Shown here piece by piece: positions 1 through 9,796 of a stretch of 64,000 nt of DNA (its first letter is position 1; the number at the start of each line of letters is the position of its first letter). Under the pieces are notes generated by a model, which had not been told where the DNA came from, made no database searches, and saw nothing but the letters and a program-made list of their open reading frames with translations. This DNA comes from FEN-1219 sp039933105 (GTDB lineage: Bacteria; Pseudomonadota; Gammaproteobacteria; Steroidobacterales; Rariloculaceae): positions 62,001 to 126,000 of the forward strand of contig JBDTOT010000004.1 of NCBI GenBank assembly GCA_039933105.1. The letters are read 5' to 3'. The position numbers and the translations under genes were made by a program.

Positions 1-1754
1 TACACGGCCGCGTTGAAGATGAGCTTGCCGCCATTCCAAGAGCTGTGCATTCCGAACTCGAGGTTCGTGGTGGTGTCGGGTGCGATGTTGATTTCGTTCG
101 GCGTGCCGCAGGGAATCTGCGTGCCGCCTGGCGGAATTGCGGGACACACTGCCACCGGATTCGCGCCTCCGTTGCGGTAGCCCTCGCTCAACGTGACGTA
201 GCCCATCACGTCCTTCGTGAAGTCGTAGGCCGCGTTGATCTTGCCCAGGAAGCCGTTGTCGCTGCTAGCGCCCGCGTTCGCATCGGAGAAGTCGACCAAC
301 GGCACCAAAATCGTCGACGTGTTGGTGAAGTCATAGCTGAAGAATCGGCCGCCGACGTTGACTTGCAACTTGTCCGTGAATCGATAGCCGACTTCGCCGA
401 ACAGCGCCGTCTGACTCAGCGTCTGATGCGACGCCTGCCGAAACTCGAGATCTCCCGTCGGCAGCGAGAGACCGACAAACGTGTCGAACCCCGGCACGAA
501 CTCACTGCTGCTTCCGTTGAGATCGAAGTCATTGTAAAAGGCGCCTGCGATCCACGAGAGCTTGCCGGTGCCCTTCGATACGAGCCGCACCTCTTCGTTC
601 GTCCGCTTTTCCTTCGCCAATTCCCGCGTGTACGCCACGAACTGGGGAAAGGACTCGTAGCCGTAGCCTAAGTCAAGCAAGAGATCGGTTTGATCCCGCT
701 GACCCACTTGGTCGTAGCGGGACACGCCCGTGGCCGACACGAGCTGCGCGAAGCCGAGATCGGCGACGACCTCCACGCTGAACAGATCGCTCTTCCGGTC
801 ATTCGGTTCGACGAACCGCGCCGCGGACTCGTACTTGCCCGTGTTGAACGCGAACCGATGATTCACGGTGCGCCCGCCGACGTCCTGGTCCTGGTGGTAA
901 TAGTTGAACGTCACATCGACGGTGCTCGAGACGTTCCACAGCAGCGCGACGCGGCTCGACAGCGTATGTTCCCAATCGACGTCGTTTTGCCGATGCAGAT
1001 TGGCCGCTACGGCCGCCGGGTCGTTCAGATCGGGCTGCGGATTCGACACGCCCGGTTGATTCACGAGGTACGGGTAATCGATGAAGCCCGGATCGTGCGT
1101 GTAGCCGATCGCAGCGCGGAACGCGAGTTTGTCCTCAGCGATCGGTGCATTCAGAACGAGGTCGGCTTTGTAGCCCTCCGAGTCGCTGTGCGACAGCGCG
1201 TATAGATTGCCATGCGCCTCGAGACTGAACTCCTTCGAACTCGGCGCCTTCGGAATGTAGCGCACCGCACCACCGAGCGTGCCCTCGCCGTACAGCGTGC
1301 CCTGAGGCCCGATCAGCACCTCGACGCGCTCGAGGTCCTTCATCTTGAAATCTAGGTAGAGCGGAACCTCGCCGAGGTATGTACCGACGGTGCCGCCACT
1401 AGCATTGTTCAGGAACTCGCTATCGTTGATCGACTGCACGTTCAGCCCGCGCACCGTCAGCAGGCTTGCTGAACGAGGTCCTTGGTCGACGATGCTCAAG
1501 CCCGGCACCCAGCGCCCGAGTTCGGTCAGACTCGTCAGGCGCTGCTCGTCGAGCTGGTCGCCGCCGATCGCAGCGATGTTGAATGGCAACTCCTGGATCG
1601 TCGTCTCGCGGCGGGACGCGGTGACGATGATCTCTTCGAGCTGCGCACTCTGCGCGAGCGTGACCCCCGCGTAGCTTCCACTGAGTAAGGTTGCGATCGC
1701 GGCAGTGAGCGGTTTAATAGCTATGCGAGCCGTCGGCTTGAGCGTGCGTTTCAT
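1..1754 (-). CDS. TonB-dependent outer-membrane receptor (partial, C-terminus off the left edge)
   Basis: The frame runs from ATG 1754 to the window edge without a stop, about 584 codons. An AAGGA-type ribosome site lies just before the ATG. The N-terminus is a long signal peptide ending near LAQSAQ. It is followed by a TonB-box-like EEIIVTASRR and a plug domain with LTVRGLNVQ and GTLYGEGTLGGAVRYI. Alternating aromatic and polar strands typical of the 22-strand barrel follow, for example DVTFNYYHQDQ and DKLQVNVGGRFF. Such receptors import siderophores, cobalamin, glycans or other large ligands using TonB energy. The substrate cannot be read from the sequence. Receptors with this plug style are abundant in sphingomonads and Steroidobacter-like bacteria. 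The missing C-terminal strands lie outside the window. Confidence 0.93.
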   Translation of the reverse strand, partial: MKRTLKPTARIAIKPLTAAIATLLSGSYAGVTLAQSAQLEEIIVTASRRETTIQELPFNIAAIGGDQLDEQRLTSLTELGRWVPGLSIVDQGPRSASLLTVRGLNVQSINDSEFLNNASGGTVGTYLGEVPLYLDFKMKDLERVEVLIGPQGTLYGEGTLGGAVRYIPKAPSSKEFSLEAHGNLYALSHSDSEGYKADLVLNAPIAEDKLAFRAAIGYTHDPGFIDYPYLVNQPGVSNPQPDLNDPAAVAANLHRQNDVDWEHTLSSRVALLWNVSSTVDVTFNYYHQDQDVGGRTVNHRFAFNTGKYESAARFVEPNDRKSDLFSVEVVADLGFAQLVSATGVSRYDQVGQRDQTDLLLDLGYGYESFPQFVAYTRELAKEKRTNEEVRLVSKGTGKLSWIAGAFYNDFDLNGSSSEFVPGFDTFVGLSLPTGDLEFRQASHQTLSQTALFGEVGYRFTDKLQVNVGGRFFSYDFTNTSTILVPLVDFSDANAGASSDNGFLGKINAAYDFTKDVMGYVTLSEGYRNGGANPVAVCPAIPPGGTQIPCGTPNEINIAPDTTTNLEFGMHSSWNGGKLIFNAAV

Positions 1755-1913
1755 AGAAAATCCTTTTCAATCAGATCGGTATCGACGAAGAATGCAGTGA
1801 TTCGTCAATTCCGCGGTTATGTAGCACGGGGTTCGCGAAACCGGCAACGACCGCGTGCCGAGGTCGTGCACCACGTCTCACATCAAGGACAGAAACTGGG
1901 CATTTGGTAGACT

Positions 1914-2420
1914 TTGCAGCCGTTTCTGCCTTCTTTAGCCGTGCCCACCCCTTATCTCCCGCCCACCCCTCCGTTCGAGCCGGCTTCGCTATTCAAGCGT
2001 TGCGCCGCACTGAGCTACGACCTGTTACTTCTGGTGGGGCTGCTCGCCTGCTTCACCTTGCTCGCCGTTCTCATGCACGGCGAAGCGATTGCCTCCGGTA
2101 ATCCTTGGTTTCAGTTCGCGCTGCTCGCGATCGTGACTGTGTTTTTCTGCGGCTTTTGGGTGCACGGCGGCCAGACGCTCGGTATGCGCGCATGGCGAAT
2201 TCGGGTGGTGAGCCAGGACGGCGCGCCACTCTCGTGGCCGCGCGCAGTGTTGCGTTTGGCGGCCGGCCTACTCGCGTTGTTACCGCTCGGCCTCGGTCTG
2301 TGGTGGGGCTTCTTCGACGCGCAGCGGCGTGGCTGGCACGATCGCTTGACGAGCACGCGCGTGGTTCGCGTGCCGTTGCAAACTGCCGCTATCTCGCCCG
2401 CGCAACGGCCACAATCGTAA
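1914..2420 (+). CDS. RDD-family membrane protein
   Basis: A 168-residue integral membrane protein with the RDD layout. A proline-rich N-terminus (about 20 residues) leads to FKRCAALSYDLLLL. Two or three hydrophobic helices follow, with GGQTLGMRAWRIRVVSQDG between them, and the C-terminus carries RRGWHDRLTSTRVV, the usual end motif of the family. The function of RDD proteins is generally unknown; some relate to ion or solute transport. The start is uncertain: TTG 1914 gives the longest form, while GTG 1941 gives MPTPYLPP with no better ribosome site. Its 3' end overlaps the convergent lptG by 32 bases. Confidence 0.82.
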   Translation: MQPFLPSLAVPTPYLPPTPPFEPASLFKRCAALSYDLLLLVGLLACFTLLAVLMHGEAIASGNPWFQFALLAIVTVFFCGFWVHGGQTLGMRAWRIRVVSQDGAPLSWPRAVLRLAAGLLALLPLGLGLWWGFFDAQRRGWHDRLTSTRVVRVPLQTAAISPAQRPQS

Positions 2421-3456
2421 TCAAGAACAGCACGGAGCTCGGCGCCCAGGCGACGACGAGCGGCTGAATGCCGTATACCTCGCCGCCGCTCGCAAGCACT
2501 TGACCGATCGCGTAGTAAGACAGGCCGACGACGAGGCCAACGAGCAATCGCGCGCCAGTACCCGCTGAACGCAATCCCCCGAACACGAACGGCAGCGCGA
2601 GAATCGTCATCAGCACCACCGATACGATGTCGGCCATGCGCGTCCAATACGCAATCAGGTAGCGACGCGCATCGAGACCATTGTCCTCGAGATAGCGGAT
2701 GTAGCGCTGCAGGGACGGCGTATCGAGCAGGTTTTCGCGCACGATCGACAACGCCAGCAGGTCCGGGTTCAAGTCGTAAGTCTGCGTGGACTGCCGCTCG
2801 GTCCGCGAGGTGACGCCGTTCTCCAGAAATCCCGTCTCACCGTAGTTCGACAGCACCCAACGCCCCGCTGAATCGACGGATGCGGTATCCGCGCGCGCGA
2901 TCTGGCGCAACGCCTGGTCGGGGCCGAGCTCGAAAAGCAGTACGCCTCCACGATAGCCCGAGTCTCCCGTCTGGCGTCGCAGACTGAAGATGCGGTCACC
3001 GTCCTTGAACCACGTAGCCGTGCCTTCAGCCGTGCCAACGTCCTCGCGCATTGCCCTCGTCCGCATCTCATCCGCGTACGCGCTCAACGACGGCGCGAGC
3101 GACTCACCGAGCAGAACCATCAGCACGGACAACGCGAACCCTGCGAGACCGACCGAGAACAACAGCTGCCACGAGGAAATCCCGCTGGCGCGCATGACGA
3201 TCAGTTCGCGGTGCACTGCCAAGTTGCCCAGAGCGAGCAACGAGCCGATCAGCGCAGCGGCTGGTAGCACCGAAAAGACCGTGCGCGGTATGCCCAGCAC
3301 CACGTACACGATGGCGCCGCTGAGATCGTAGCTGCCCTTGATGTCGTTGAGCTGCGCGATCAGGTCGAAACTGGTCATGACCGCCACGAGCACGGCGAGC
3401 GCGAGACCTACGCCGCGCAGCACCGACATCACGATGTAGCCGCGTAGCAGAATCAT
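2389..3456 (-). CDS. lptG: LPS export permease LptG
   Basis: A 355-residue YjgP/YjgQ-family permease. With LptF it forms the inner-membrane half of the LptB2FG transporter, which extracts lipopolysaccharide and feeds the LptC-A-D bridge. An N-terminal helix starts at MILLRGYIVMSVLRG. A three-helix block with HRELIVMRASGIS follows, the coupling-helix region that contacts LptB. A periplasmic beta-jellyroll then runs to about residue 260, and three C-terminal helices include MTILALPFVFG. ATG 3456 is chosen because it overlaps the lptF stop as ATGA, implying translational coupling. Upstream in-frame codons belong to lptF territory. The 3' end overlaps the RDD gene. Confidence 0.95.
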   Translation of the reverse strand: MILLRGYIVMSVLRGVGLALAVLVAVMTSFDLIAQLNDIKGSYDLSGAIVYVVLGIPRTVFSVLPAAALIGSLLALGNLAVHRELIVMRASGISSWQLLFSVGLAGFALSVLMVLLGESLAPSLSAYADEMRTRAMREDVGTAEGTATWFKDGDRIFSLRRQTGDSGYRGGVLLFELGPDQALRQIARADTASVDSAGRWVLSNYGETGFLENGVTSRTERQSTQTYDLNPDLLALSIVRENLLDTPSLQRYIRYLEDNGLDARRYLIAYWTRMADIVSVVLMTILALPFVFGGLRSAGTGARLLVGLVVGLSYYAIGQVLASGGEVYGIQPLVVAWAPSSVLFLITIVAVARAR

Positions 3457-4547
3457 GTGGCCAACGGGGGACGCGGCGCGCGCCGCATGGAGAACCAGCC
3501 GCTCTCCCTCGCGAGCATCAATAATGCCAGCGTCACCACGACGCCGTGGACGCACCACATGCCGAGCCACTCCGAGACGACGCCGCGCTGTACCCACACG
3601 CTGGCGATCGACATCATGTTCGCATAGACCATATAGATGAGTAGGCCAATGCCGAGCCGCGCGTAACGACCCTCGCGCGGCGACGAACGGCTGAGCGGCA
3701 CGGCGAGCAGGCCGAGCACGATCAGTGAGATTGGCAGGGAGATCCGCCACTGAAGCTCGGCTCGGTCTGCCGGCAGCGACGACTCGAGCAGATCGAGCGT
3801 CGACTTGCCCGCCGGCGCAGCAGTGAACTCGCGCTGTTCCTTGCGCCGCACGGGAATGCGCTGCTCGCCGAAGTCGATGACCAGGAATTTGCCTTGCCCG
3901 GGAACGCCTTCGTAGCGGCGTCCGTCTTCCAGCAGGAACCCCAGTTCGCCGGTGCTCTCGTCCAGCAAGCGCCGGCCACGCGCGGCAACGATCGCCACTA
4001 CACGATCTCCCTGCTGCCGCTGGAGGAACACGTCCCGCAACTCATCGCCGACGACTTCGCGGGCGTACACCACCGTGTCACCCGAATCCGCCGAGGTGAA
4101 CCGACCCGGCTCGATTGCCGAGAGCTCGACGTGTTGACCGGCCTGAAACCGAATCTCCTCGATCTGCCGGTTCGCAGCCGGCGTCAACACCAGCGACAGC
4201 CACCCGGTGCACGCGACCAGCAGCAAGGTAAGTACTCCAATCGGCGCCAGCATGCTGCCGGGACCGAAACCGCACGCCGCCAGCGCGGCCATCTCGCCGT
4301 CGCGACTCAATCGTGCGAGCGCGAGCATGATGCCGAGGAACAACGCGATCGGCAGCAGCGTAGTCAGATAGCTCATTGCCGTGAGCCCGAACACCGCAGC
4401 CACGGCTTCACGCGGCACCCGATCGGCGGCCGCGTCGCCAAAGATGTTGGCCAACGCGTTCGTCATCGTGATCAGGAACAGTGCACCGAGCACGATCAGG
4501 GAAGACGCAAGGGCTTCGCGCAGGACATAGCGACTGATCAGGCTCAC
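3453..4547 (-). CDS. lptF: LPS export permease LptF
   Basis: The partner of LptG, 364 residues from GTG 4547, matching the usual length (about 366 in E. coli). It has an N-terminal helix VSLISRYVLREALAS, a second and third helix with LARLSRDGEMAALAACG (coupling-helix signature), a periplasmic domain with FTSADSGDTVVYARE, and C-terminal helices. The frame continues upstream to another GTG at 4619. The extra 24 residues have no counterpart in the family, because LptF normally begins immediately before the first ISRYVLRE helix, so 4547 is preferred. First gene of the lptFG operon, divergent from pepA. Confidence 0.93.
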   Translation of the reverse strand: MSLISRYVLREALASSLIVLGALFLITMTNALANIFGDAAADRVPREAVAAVFGLTAMSYLTTLLPIALFLGIMLALARLSRDGEMAALAACGFGPGSMLAPIGVLTLLLVACTGWLSLVLTPAANRQIEEIRFQAGQHVELSAIEPGRFTSADSGDTVVYAREVVGDELRDVFLQRQQGDRVVAIVAARGRRLLDESTGELGFLLEDGRRYEGVPGQGKFLVIDFGEQRIPVRRKEQREFTAAPAGKSTLDLLESSLPADRAELQWRISLPISLIVLGLLAVPLSRSSPREGRYARLGIGLLIYMVYANMMSIASVWVQRGVVSEWLGMWCVHGVVVTLALLMLARESGWFSMRRAPRPPLAT

Positions 4548-4700
4548 GCGATTACTCGGTGCCAGTACCTTCGAAGAAACGAATGCACTAAACTGCGATT
4601 TTCCACGGTATTCCAACACGATAGCACGGCTCGACGGCGACCACGTGCGCCGAATTTAAGCGTCAGCGAACAGCCGAGCGCGGAATAGAAGGAGTCGACG

Positions 4701-6191
4701 ATGGAGTTTCCCGTCAAGACCGGAGCGGCAGCCAGCCAACGCACCGAGTGTGCGATCTTGCCGGTGTTCGAAGATGGTCAGCTGCGTGGCGCTACTCGCG
4801 AAATCGACGCGGCGGCGCACGGCGCCATCAAGCAACTCGTGCGCAAAGGCGATATTTCCGGCCGCCTTGGATCCACGACGCTCGTTCATCGCACGCAGGG
4901 CACGGCCGCCGGCCGCTGGTTACTCGTCGGCTGCGGTAAGCACGCTGACCTCAACACGCGCCGCCTCACCTCGGCGCTGACGGCAGCCATCGCGGGACTG
5001 CGTAACAGCGGCACGAAAGAAGCCATCAGTTACCTGGCCTACGGCGTGGGCGACGGCGTGAACGCCGTGGACGCGGCACGCCATAGCGTCGAAGTCGCTC
5101 GCGCGAGCGTGTACCGCTTCGACGAGCTGAAGAGCCGCGCCGACCCATCGCCGCGTCTCACACGACTCGGCCTCGCCGCAACGCGCGGCACGAACTCGGG
5201 GCCGCTACGCGACGCGGTCAAAGTCGGCACAGCCATCGCCAATGGCTCGGATCTCGCACGCGATCTCGGCAACCGCCCGCCGAACGTCTGCACGCCGTCG
5301 CATCTGGCTGACACCGCACGCGCTCTCGCCAGGCGTTACCCGAAGCTGAAGGTCAAAGTGCTGGGCGAGCCTGAAATCCGCAAGCTCGGCATGGGCGCTC
5401 TGCTGTGCGTGACGCAAGGCGCAGACGAACCGCCGCGGCTGATCGTGATCGAGTACCGCAATGGCTCGCCGAAGGACGCGCCGATCGCGCTCTGCGGCAA
5501 GGGCGTCACGTTCGACACCGGCGGCATCTCGTTGAAGCCGCCGCCGAAGATGGACGAGATGAAGTACGACATGTCGGGCGCGGGCAGCGTGCTCGGCTCC
5601 ATGTCGGCGATCGCCGAGCTCGGCGCGCGCGTCAATGTGGTCGGCGTGATTCCGGCGTGCGAGAACATGCCGAGCGGCCGCGCCACCCGCCCCGGCGACA
5701 TCGTCAAGAGCATGTCCGGGCAAACCGTCGAAATCATCAACACGGACGCCGAAGGCCGTCTGATCCTCTGCGACGCCATCACCTATGCGCGCACGTTCAA
5801 ACCTCGCTGCTTGATCGACATTGCGACGCTCACGGGCGCGTGTGTGATCGCGCTCGGTCACATCTACACCGGCGTGTTCAGCAACGACGACAAGCTCACG
5901 GCCAAGCTGATCGCCGCCGGTGACCGCGCGCTCGATCCCGCATGGCGCATGCCGGTGCACGAGGAGTACGGCGAGTCCCTGCGCAGCAACTTCGCCGACT
6001 TCGCGAACTCGGGCGGCCGCGACGGCGGCGCCAGCGTGGCCGCCAATTTCCTGTCGCGGTTCGTCGACGGCGTTCCATGGGCCCACCTCGACATCGCGGG
6101 TGTCGCCTGGCGCGCGAACTCACAGAAGGGTTCGACCGCACGGCCGGTGCCGATGCTGGTCGAATTCCTGTTGAATACCGAGCAGCAGTGA
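4701..6191 (+). CDS. pepA: Leucyl aminopeptidase PepA (M17)
   Basis: A 496-residue cytosolic di-metal exopeptidase that removes N-terminal Leu and other residues. In several gammaproteobacteria it also binds DNA in Xer recombination. A variable N-terminal domain (to about residue 170) precedes the catalytic domain. That domain has GKGVTFDTGGISLKP (metal Lys and Asp near residues 267 and 272), MKYDMSGAGSV, and NTDAEGRLIL (Asp, Glu and Arg near 349-353). All metal and catalytic residues are present. An AAGGAG site lies 7 bases before ATG 4701. Its stop overlaps the holC start (GTGA), the common pepA-holC-valS arrangement. It is one of two M17 genes in the window. Confidence 0.96.
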   Translation: MEFPVKTGAAASQRTECAILPVFEDGQLRGATREIDAAAHGAIKQLVRKGDISGRLGSTTLVHRTQGTAAGRWLLVGCGKHADLNTRRLTSALTAAIAGLRNSGTKEAISYLAYGVGDGVNAVDAARHSVEVARASVYRFDELKSRADPSPRLTRLGLAATRGTNSGPLRDAVKVGTAIANGSDLARDLGNRPPNVCTPSHLADTARALARRYPKLKVKVLGEPEIRKLGMGALLCVTQGADEPPRLIVIEYRNGSPKDAPIALCGKGVTFDTGGISLKPPPKMDEMKYDMSGAGSVLGSMSAIAELGARVNVVGVIPACENMPSGRATRPGDIVKSMSGQTVEIINTDAEGRLILCDAITYARTFKPRCLIDIATLTGACVIALGHIYTGVFSNDDKLTAKLIAAGDRALDPAWRMPVHEEYGESLRSNFADFANSGGRDGGASVAANFLSRFVDGVPWAHLDIAGVAWRANSQKGSTARPVPMLVEFLLNTEQQ

Positions 6192-6622
6192 CGCAGGTCG
6201 ACTTCTACATCCTCGAGACCGATTCCGATGACGCGAGGCTGAGGCTGGCGTGCAAAATCGTCGACAAGGCGACCCAACTCGACCACCACGTTTTCATTCA
6301 TTCCACGTCGGAAGAAGAAGCACGAAAGCTCGACGAGCTCCTGTGGACGTTCTCGCAGAACAGCTTCATCCCGCACCGCGTCGTACGTGAAACGCTTAGC
6401 GAGCCGCCGCTCGAGCCCGTGCTAATCGGCATCAACCAGCAGCCCGCAGCGGGCCGGTGGGACGTCATGATCAACCTCGCGCTGGACGTGCCAGAGTTCT
6501 TCAGCCGTTACGAGCGCGTGGCGGAAGTCGTGGACGGCAACGCCGAGCGCCGCGAGCGGAGCCGCGAGCGCTACCGGTTCTATCGCGACCGCGGCTACAA
6601 ACTGAATAGTCATCAGGTCTAA
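6188..6622 (+). CDS. holC: DNA polymerase III chi subunit HolC
   Basis: A 144-residue protein from GTG 6188, whose GTGA overlaps the pepA stop. It begins TQVDFYILE and has CKIVDKATQLDHHVFIHSTSEEEARKL and LWTFSQNSFIPH, the chi fold. Chi joins the clamp loader (through psi) to SSB on the lagging strand. Placement between pepA and valS is the standard gammaproteobacterial order and supports the call. The C-terminus RERYRFYRDRGYKLNSHQV is typical of chi. Confidence 0.93.
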   Translation: MTQVDFYILETDSDDARLRLACKIVDKATQLDHHVFIHSTSEEEARKLDELLWTFSQNSFIPHRVVRETLSEPPLEPVLIGINQQPAAGRWDVMINLALDVPEFFSRYERVAEVVDGNAERRERSRERYRFYRDRGYKLNSHQV

Positions 6623-6625
6623 CGC

Positions 6626-6910
6626 ATGCCATCCGAAGAGCAGATCGAGATCATAGACACGAATATTCCCGTGCTTACCGATGTGATTCGGCGCACGCGG
6701 CCGGCTCTAGACCGCGACGCTTTGATCGCCGAGCTGCAGACCAAGCTCGCGTCGCGCACCTTCGCGCTCGCCGACGAGCTCTTGCGCTCGTCGTTCAATG
6801 CGATGGAGGCGACCCTGTTCGAGCACATCTCGGCACGGTTGCGAAGCGAGCTCCCGGAGCTCATCGACGCCACGCTGCGCGAACATCTCGACAACACGGA
6901 CAACGATTAA
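6626..6910 (+). CDS. Small conserved acidic protein between holC and valS, function unknown
   Basis: A 94-residue soluble protein starting three bases after the holC stop and ending eight bases before valS, so it is in the same operon. It opens with EEQIEIIDTNIPVLTDVIRRTR and is otherwise predicted helical, with charged amphipathic stretches and an acidic C-terminus (DNTDND). No catalytic motif, cysteine cluster or signal peptide is visible. The IPVLTDVI opening resembles short uncharacterised proteobacterial proteins found beside replication or tRNA-synthetase genes. I cannot assign a role. Confidence 0.75.
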   Translation: MPSEEQIEIIDTNIPVLTDVIRRTRPALDRDALIAELQTKLASRTFALADELLRSSFNAMEATLFEHISARLRSELPELIDATLREHLDNTDND

Positions 6911-6918
6911 GGACGATC

Positions 6919-9681
6919 GTGAAGAAGGACTACGACCCCTCGGAGATTGAAACTCGGCACTACGCACGCTGGGAAGCGGCGGGCTACTTCGCACCCGCGG
7001 GCAACGGCGCGCCCTACTGCATCGTAATTCCGCCGCCCAATGTGACCGGCACATTGCACATGGGGCACGCGCTGCAAGACACGATCATGGACGCCCTCAC
7101 GCGCTATCACCGCATGCTGGGCCGGCGCACGCTGTGGCAGCCGGGTACCGATCACGCCGGCATTGCTACGCAGATGGTGGTCGAACGTCTGCTCGAGCGC
7201 GAAGGCACGTCGCGCGTCGCACTCGGCCGCGAGAAGTTCCTCGAGCGCGTGTGGCAATGGAAAGAACGCTCAGGCAACACGATCGCGCGCCAGATGCGCC
7301 GGCTCGGCGCTTCGGTCGACTGGTCGCGCGACCGCTTCACGATGGACCCGGGGCTATCGCGAGCCGTTCTCGAAGTCTTCGTGCGCCTGCATGATGAAGG
7401 CCTCATCTACCGAGGCAAGCGTCTCGTGAACTGGGACCCCGTGCTGCACACGGCGATCTCCGACCTCGAGGTCGTCAGCAGCGAAGAACGCGGCAAGCTG
7501 TGGCACCTGCGCTATCCAGTCGTCGGTGATCCCGGCAACGCCGTTTTGATTGTAGCGACGACCCGACCGGAAACGATGCTCGGGGACACCGCCGTTGCCG
7601 TGCATCCCGCGGACGAACGCTATCGGCACCTCGTCGGCAAGCAGGTCGAGCTGCCACTCACCGGGCGACGCATTCCGATCATCGCCGACGAGTACGTCGA
7701 CCCCGAGTTCGGTACAGGCTGCGTGAAGATCACGCCTGCGCACGACTTCAACGATTACGAGGTTGGCTTGCGCCACAAGCTGCCGATGATCGGCGTGCTC
7801 GACGCGAGCGCGCGGATAAATGATGACGCGCCACCGGCGTACCGCGGTCTCGACCGCTTCGTTGCGCGCAAGCGCGTGCTCGAGGACCTCACCGCGCAAG
7901 GCCTCTTGGAGAAGATCGAAGATCACACGTCGATGTTGCCGCGCGGCGAGCGTAGCGGCGTAGTCGTCGAGCCAATGCTCACAGACCAGTGGTACGTGCG
8001 CATGCAGCCGCTCGCGGAGCCTGCCATCGAAGCCGTCGAGCAAGGCCGCGTTCGCTTCATTCCCGAGACCTACGCACGCGACTACTTCGACTGGATGCGC
8101 AAGATCCAGGACTGGTGCATATCGCGCCAGTTGTGGTGGGGCCATCGAATCCCGGCGTGGTACGACGACAACGGCAACGTGTACGTCGCACGCGACGAGG
8201 CGGAAGTGCGCCGCAAGCACAACCTCGCCACGAACATCGTGTTGCGTCAGGACGAAGACGTACTCGATACGTGGTTCTCGTCGGCGCTCTGGCCGTTCTC
8301 CACGCTCGGCTGGCCCGACAAGACACCCGAGCTCGCCACGTTCTACCCCACGAGCGTGCTCGTCACGAGCTGGGACATTATTTTCTTCTGGGTCGCCCGC
8401 ATGATCATGATGGGGCTCAAGTTCGCGGACGGCGTGCCGTTCCGCGACGTCTACATCTATTCGCTGATCCGCGATAGCGAAGGCCAGAAGATGTCGAAGA
8501 GCAAAGGCAACATCATCGACCCCATCGACCTGATCGACGGCGTCGACCTCGACACGCTGCTCAAGAAGCGTCTCGACGGGCTAATGCAGCCAAATCTTCA
8601 GAAGTCGATCGAACGCAACACGCGCAAGGAATTCCCGCAGGGCATCCCGGCGTTCGGCACCGACGCGCTGCGGCTCACGTTCGCGTCGCTCGTGACGACC
8701 GGTCGCGACGTGCGCTTCGACATGTCGCGCGCCGAAGGCTACCACCGCTTCTGCAACAAGCTCTGGAACGCGACAGCCTATGTGTTGAGCCAGCTCGACG
8801 GCATCGACGGAGGGCCGGCGCGACTCAGTACGGCTGACACGTGGATCCGCTCGCGGCTGCACGGCGTGATCGGCACGGTGCACGAGAACTTCGCCGCGTA
8901 CCGGCTCGACGTCGTGATCCAGACGCTGTACGACTTCGCGTGGCACGAGTTCTGCGATTGGTATCTCGAGCTGACGAAGGCGGTACTGAACGCGCCGGAC
9001 GCCGAGGCGGCACTCAAACGCGGCGCGCAGACTACGCTGGTCGACGTGCTCTCGGCGCTGCTGAAGCTGTTGCACCCGCTGATGCCGTTCTTGACGGAAG
9101 AGCTGTGGCTCGAAATCGCGAAGCAGCGCGGCCTTTCGAGTCCGACGCTGATGCTCGAACCCTTCCCCGAAGCCACGGCCTTCGCGACCGACGCTACCGC
9201 AGAAGAAGAGATAGCGTGGCTCAAGGGCTTCGTCGTTGGCATTCGCCAAATCCGCGGCGAAACGAATCTGCCGCGCTCGAAGGCGTTGACAGTGCGCATC
9301 GCCGACCCAAGTCCATCAGATCGTGCACGAATCACGACGCACAGCCTGCACTTGCAAAAACTCGCGGGCCTCGAGCGCATCGAGGTGCTCGAGCCCGGTG
9401 AGAACGTGCGCGGAGCGGCCACCGCCTTGCTGGGCGGCATGCGCATGCTGGTGCCACTCGCGGGGCTAATCGACGTCTCCGCCGAGGGCGAACGCCTGCG
9501 CAAGCAGCTCGCGAAAACGCGCGACGATCTCGATAAGGCTCGACGCAAACTTTCGAATCACAACTTCGTCGCGAACGCGCCACCCGACATCGTCGCGCAA
9601 GAGAACGCACGCATCGCCGACTTCGAGCAACGCGCCTCCCAGCTCGACGCCCAGATCGCGCGGCTTACCGAGCTCTCCTAA
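6919..9681 (+). CDS. valS: Valyl-tRNA synthetase
   Basis: A 920-residue class I synthetase starting at GTG 6919. It has the HIGH motif as TGTLHMGHAL (about residues 41-50), an editing (CP1) domain between about 190 and 340 with TTRPETMLGDTAV, and KMSKSKGN near residue 524. An anticodon-binding domain follows. The C-terminal coiled coil (about 850-920, rich in Arg, Lys and Glu) is the tRNA-clamping arm of ValRS. The length matches bacterial ValRS. It charges tRNA-Val and hydrolyses mischarged Thr-tRNA-Val. Last gene of the pepA-holC operon. Confidence 0.97.
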   Translation: MKKDYDPSEIETRHYARWEAAGYFAPAGNGAPYCIVIPPPNVTGTLHMGHALQDTIMDALTRYHRMLGRRTLWQPGTDHAGIATQMVVERLLEREGTSRVALGREKFLERVWQWKERSGNTIARQMRRLGASVDWSRDRFTMDPGLSRAVLEVFVRLHDEGLIYRGKRLVNWDPVLHTAISDLEVVSSEERGKLWHLRYPVVGDPGNAVLIVATTRPETMLGDTAVAVHPADERYRHLVGKQVELPLTGRRIPIIADEYVDPEFGTGCVKITPAHDFNDYEVGLRHKLPMIGVLDASARINDDAPPAYRGLDRFVARKRVLEDLTAQGLLEKIEDHTSMLPRGERSGVVVEPMLTDQWYVRMQPLAEPAIEAVEQGRVRFIPETYARDYFDWMRKIQDWCISRQLWWGHRIPAWYDDNGNVYVARDEAEVRRKHNLATNIVLRQDEDVLDTWFSSALWPFSTLGWPDKTPELATFYPTSVLVTSWDIIFFWVARMIMMGLKFADGVPFRDVYIYSLIRDSEGQKMSKSKGNIIDPIDLIDGVDLDTLLKKRLDGLMQPNLQKSIERNTRKEFPQGIPAFGTDALRLTFASLVTTGRDVRFDMSRAEGYHRFCNKLWNATAYVLSQLDGIDGGPARLSTADTWIRSRLHGVIGTVHENFAAYRLDVVIQTLYDFAWHEFCDWYLELTKAVLNAPDAEAALKRGAQTTLVDVLSALLKLLHPLMPFLTEELWLEIAKQRGLSSPTLMLEPFPEATAFATDATAEEEIAWLKGFVVGIRQIRGETNLPRSKALTVRIADPSPSDRARITTHSLHLQKLAGLERIEVLEPGENVRGAATALLGGMRMLVPLAGLIDVSAEGERLRKQLAKTRDDLDKARRKLSNHNFVANAPPDIVAQENARIADFEQRASQLDAQIARLTELS

Positions 9682-9796
9682 CCACTCCCCCAAACGGACG
9701 CTGCGGGGGGACGAAGATGCGCAAACAGAGCGATGCGCTTCACAGTTGGCTGAGCTCGGGGTGTCGCGGTAGCGCGTTTTGGGCGAACATGCGGCC
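9682..9796. other. Intergenic region between valS and the moxR operon
   Basis: 115 bases. A CCCCC/GGGGG inverted pair near 9688-9709 could form a loose hairpin, but no T-run follows. I see no clear promoter. The moxR promoter is expected here. Confidence 0.4.

Noticed and set aside
5205..6086. A 293-codon minus-strand frame
   Set aside because: Antisense to pepA, no ribosome site and no domain.
9688..9709. Terminator after valS
   Set aside because: The G/C inverted pair has a long loop and no following T-run.
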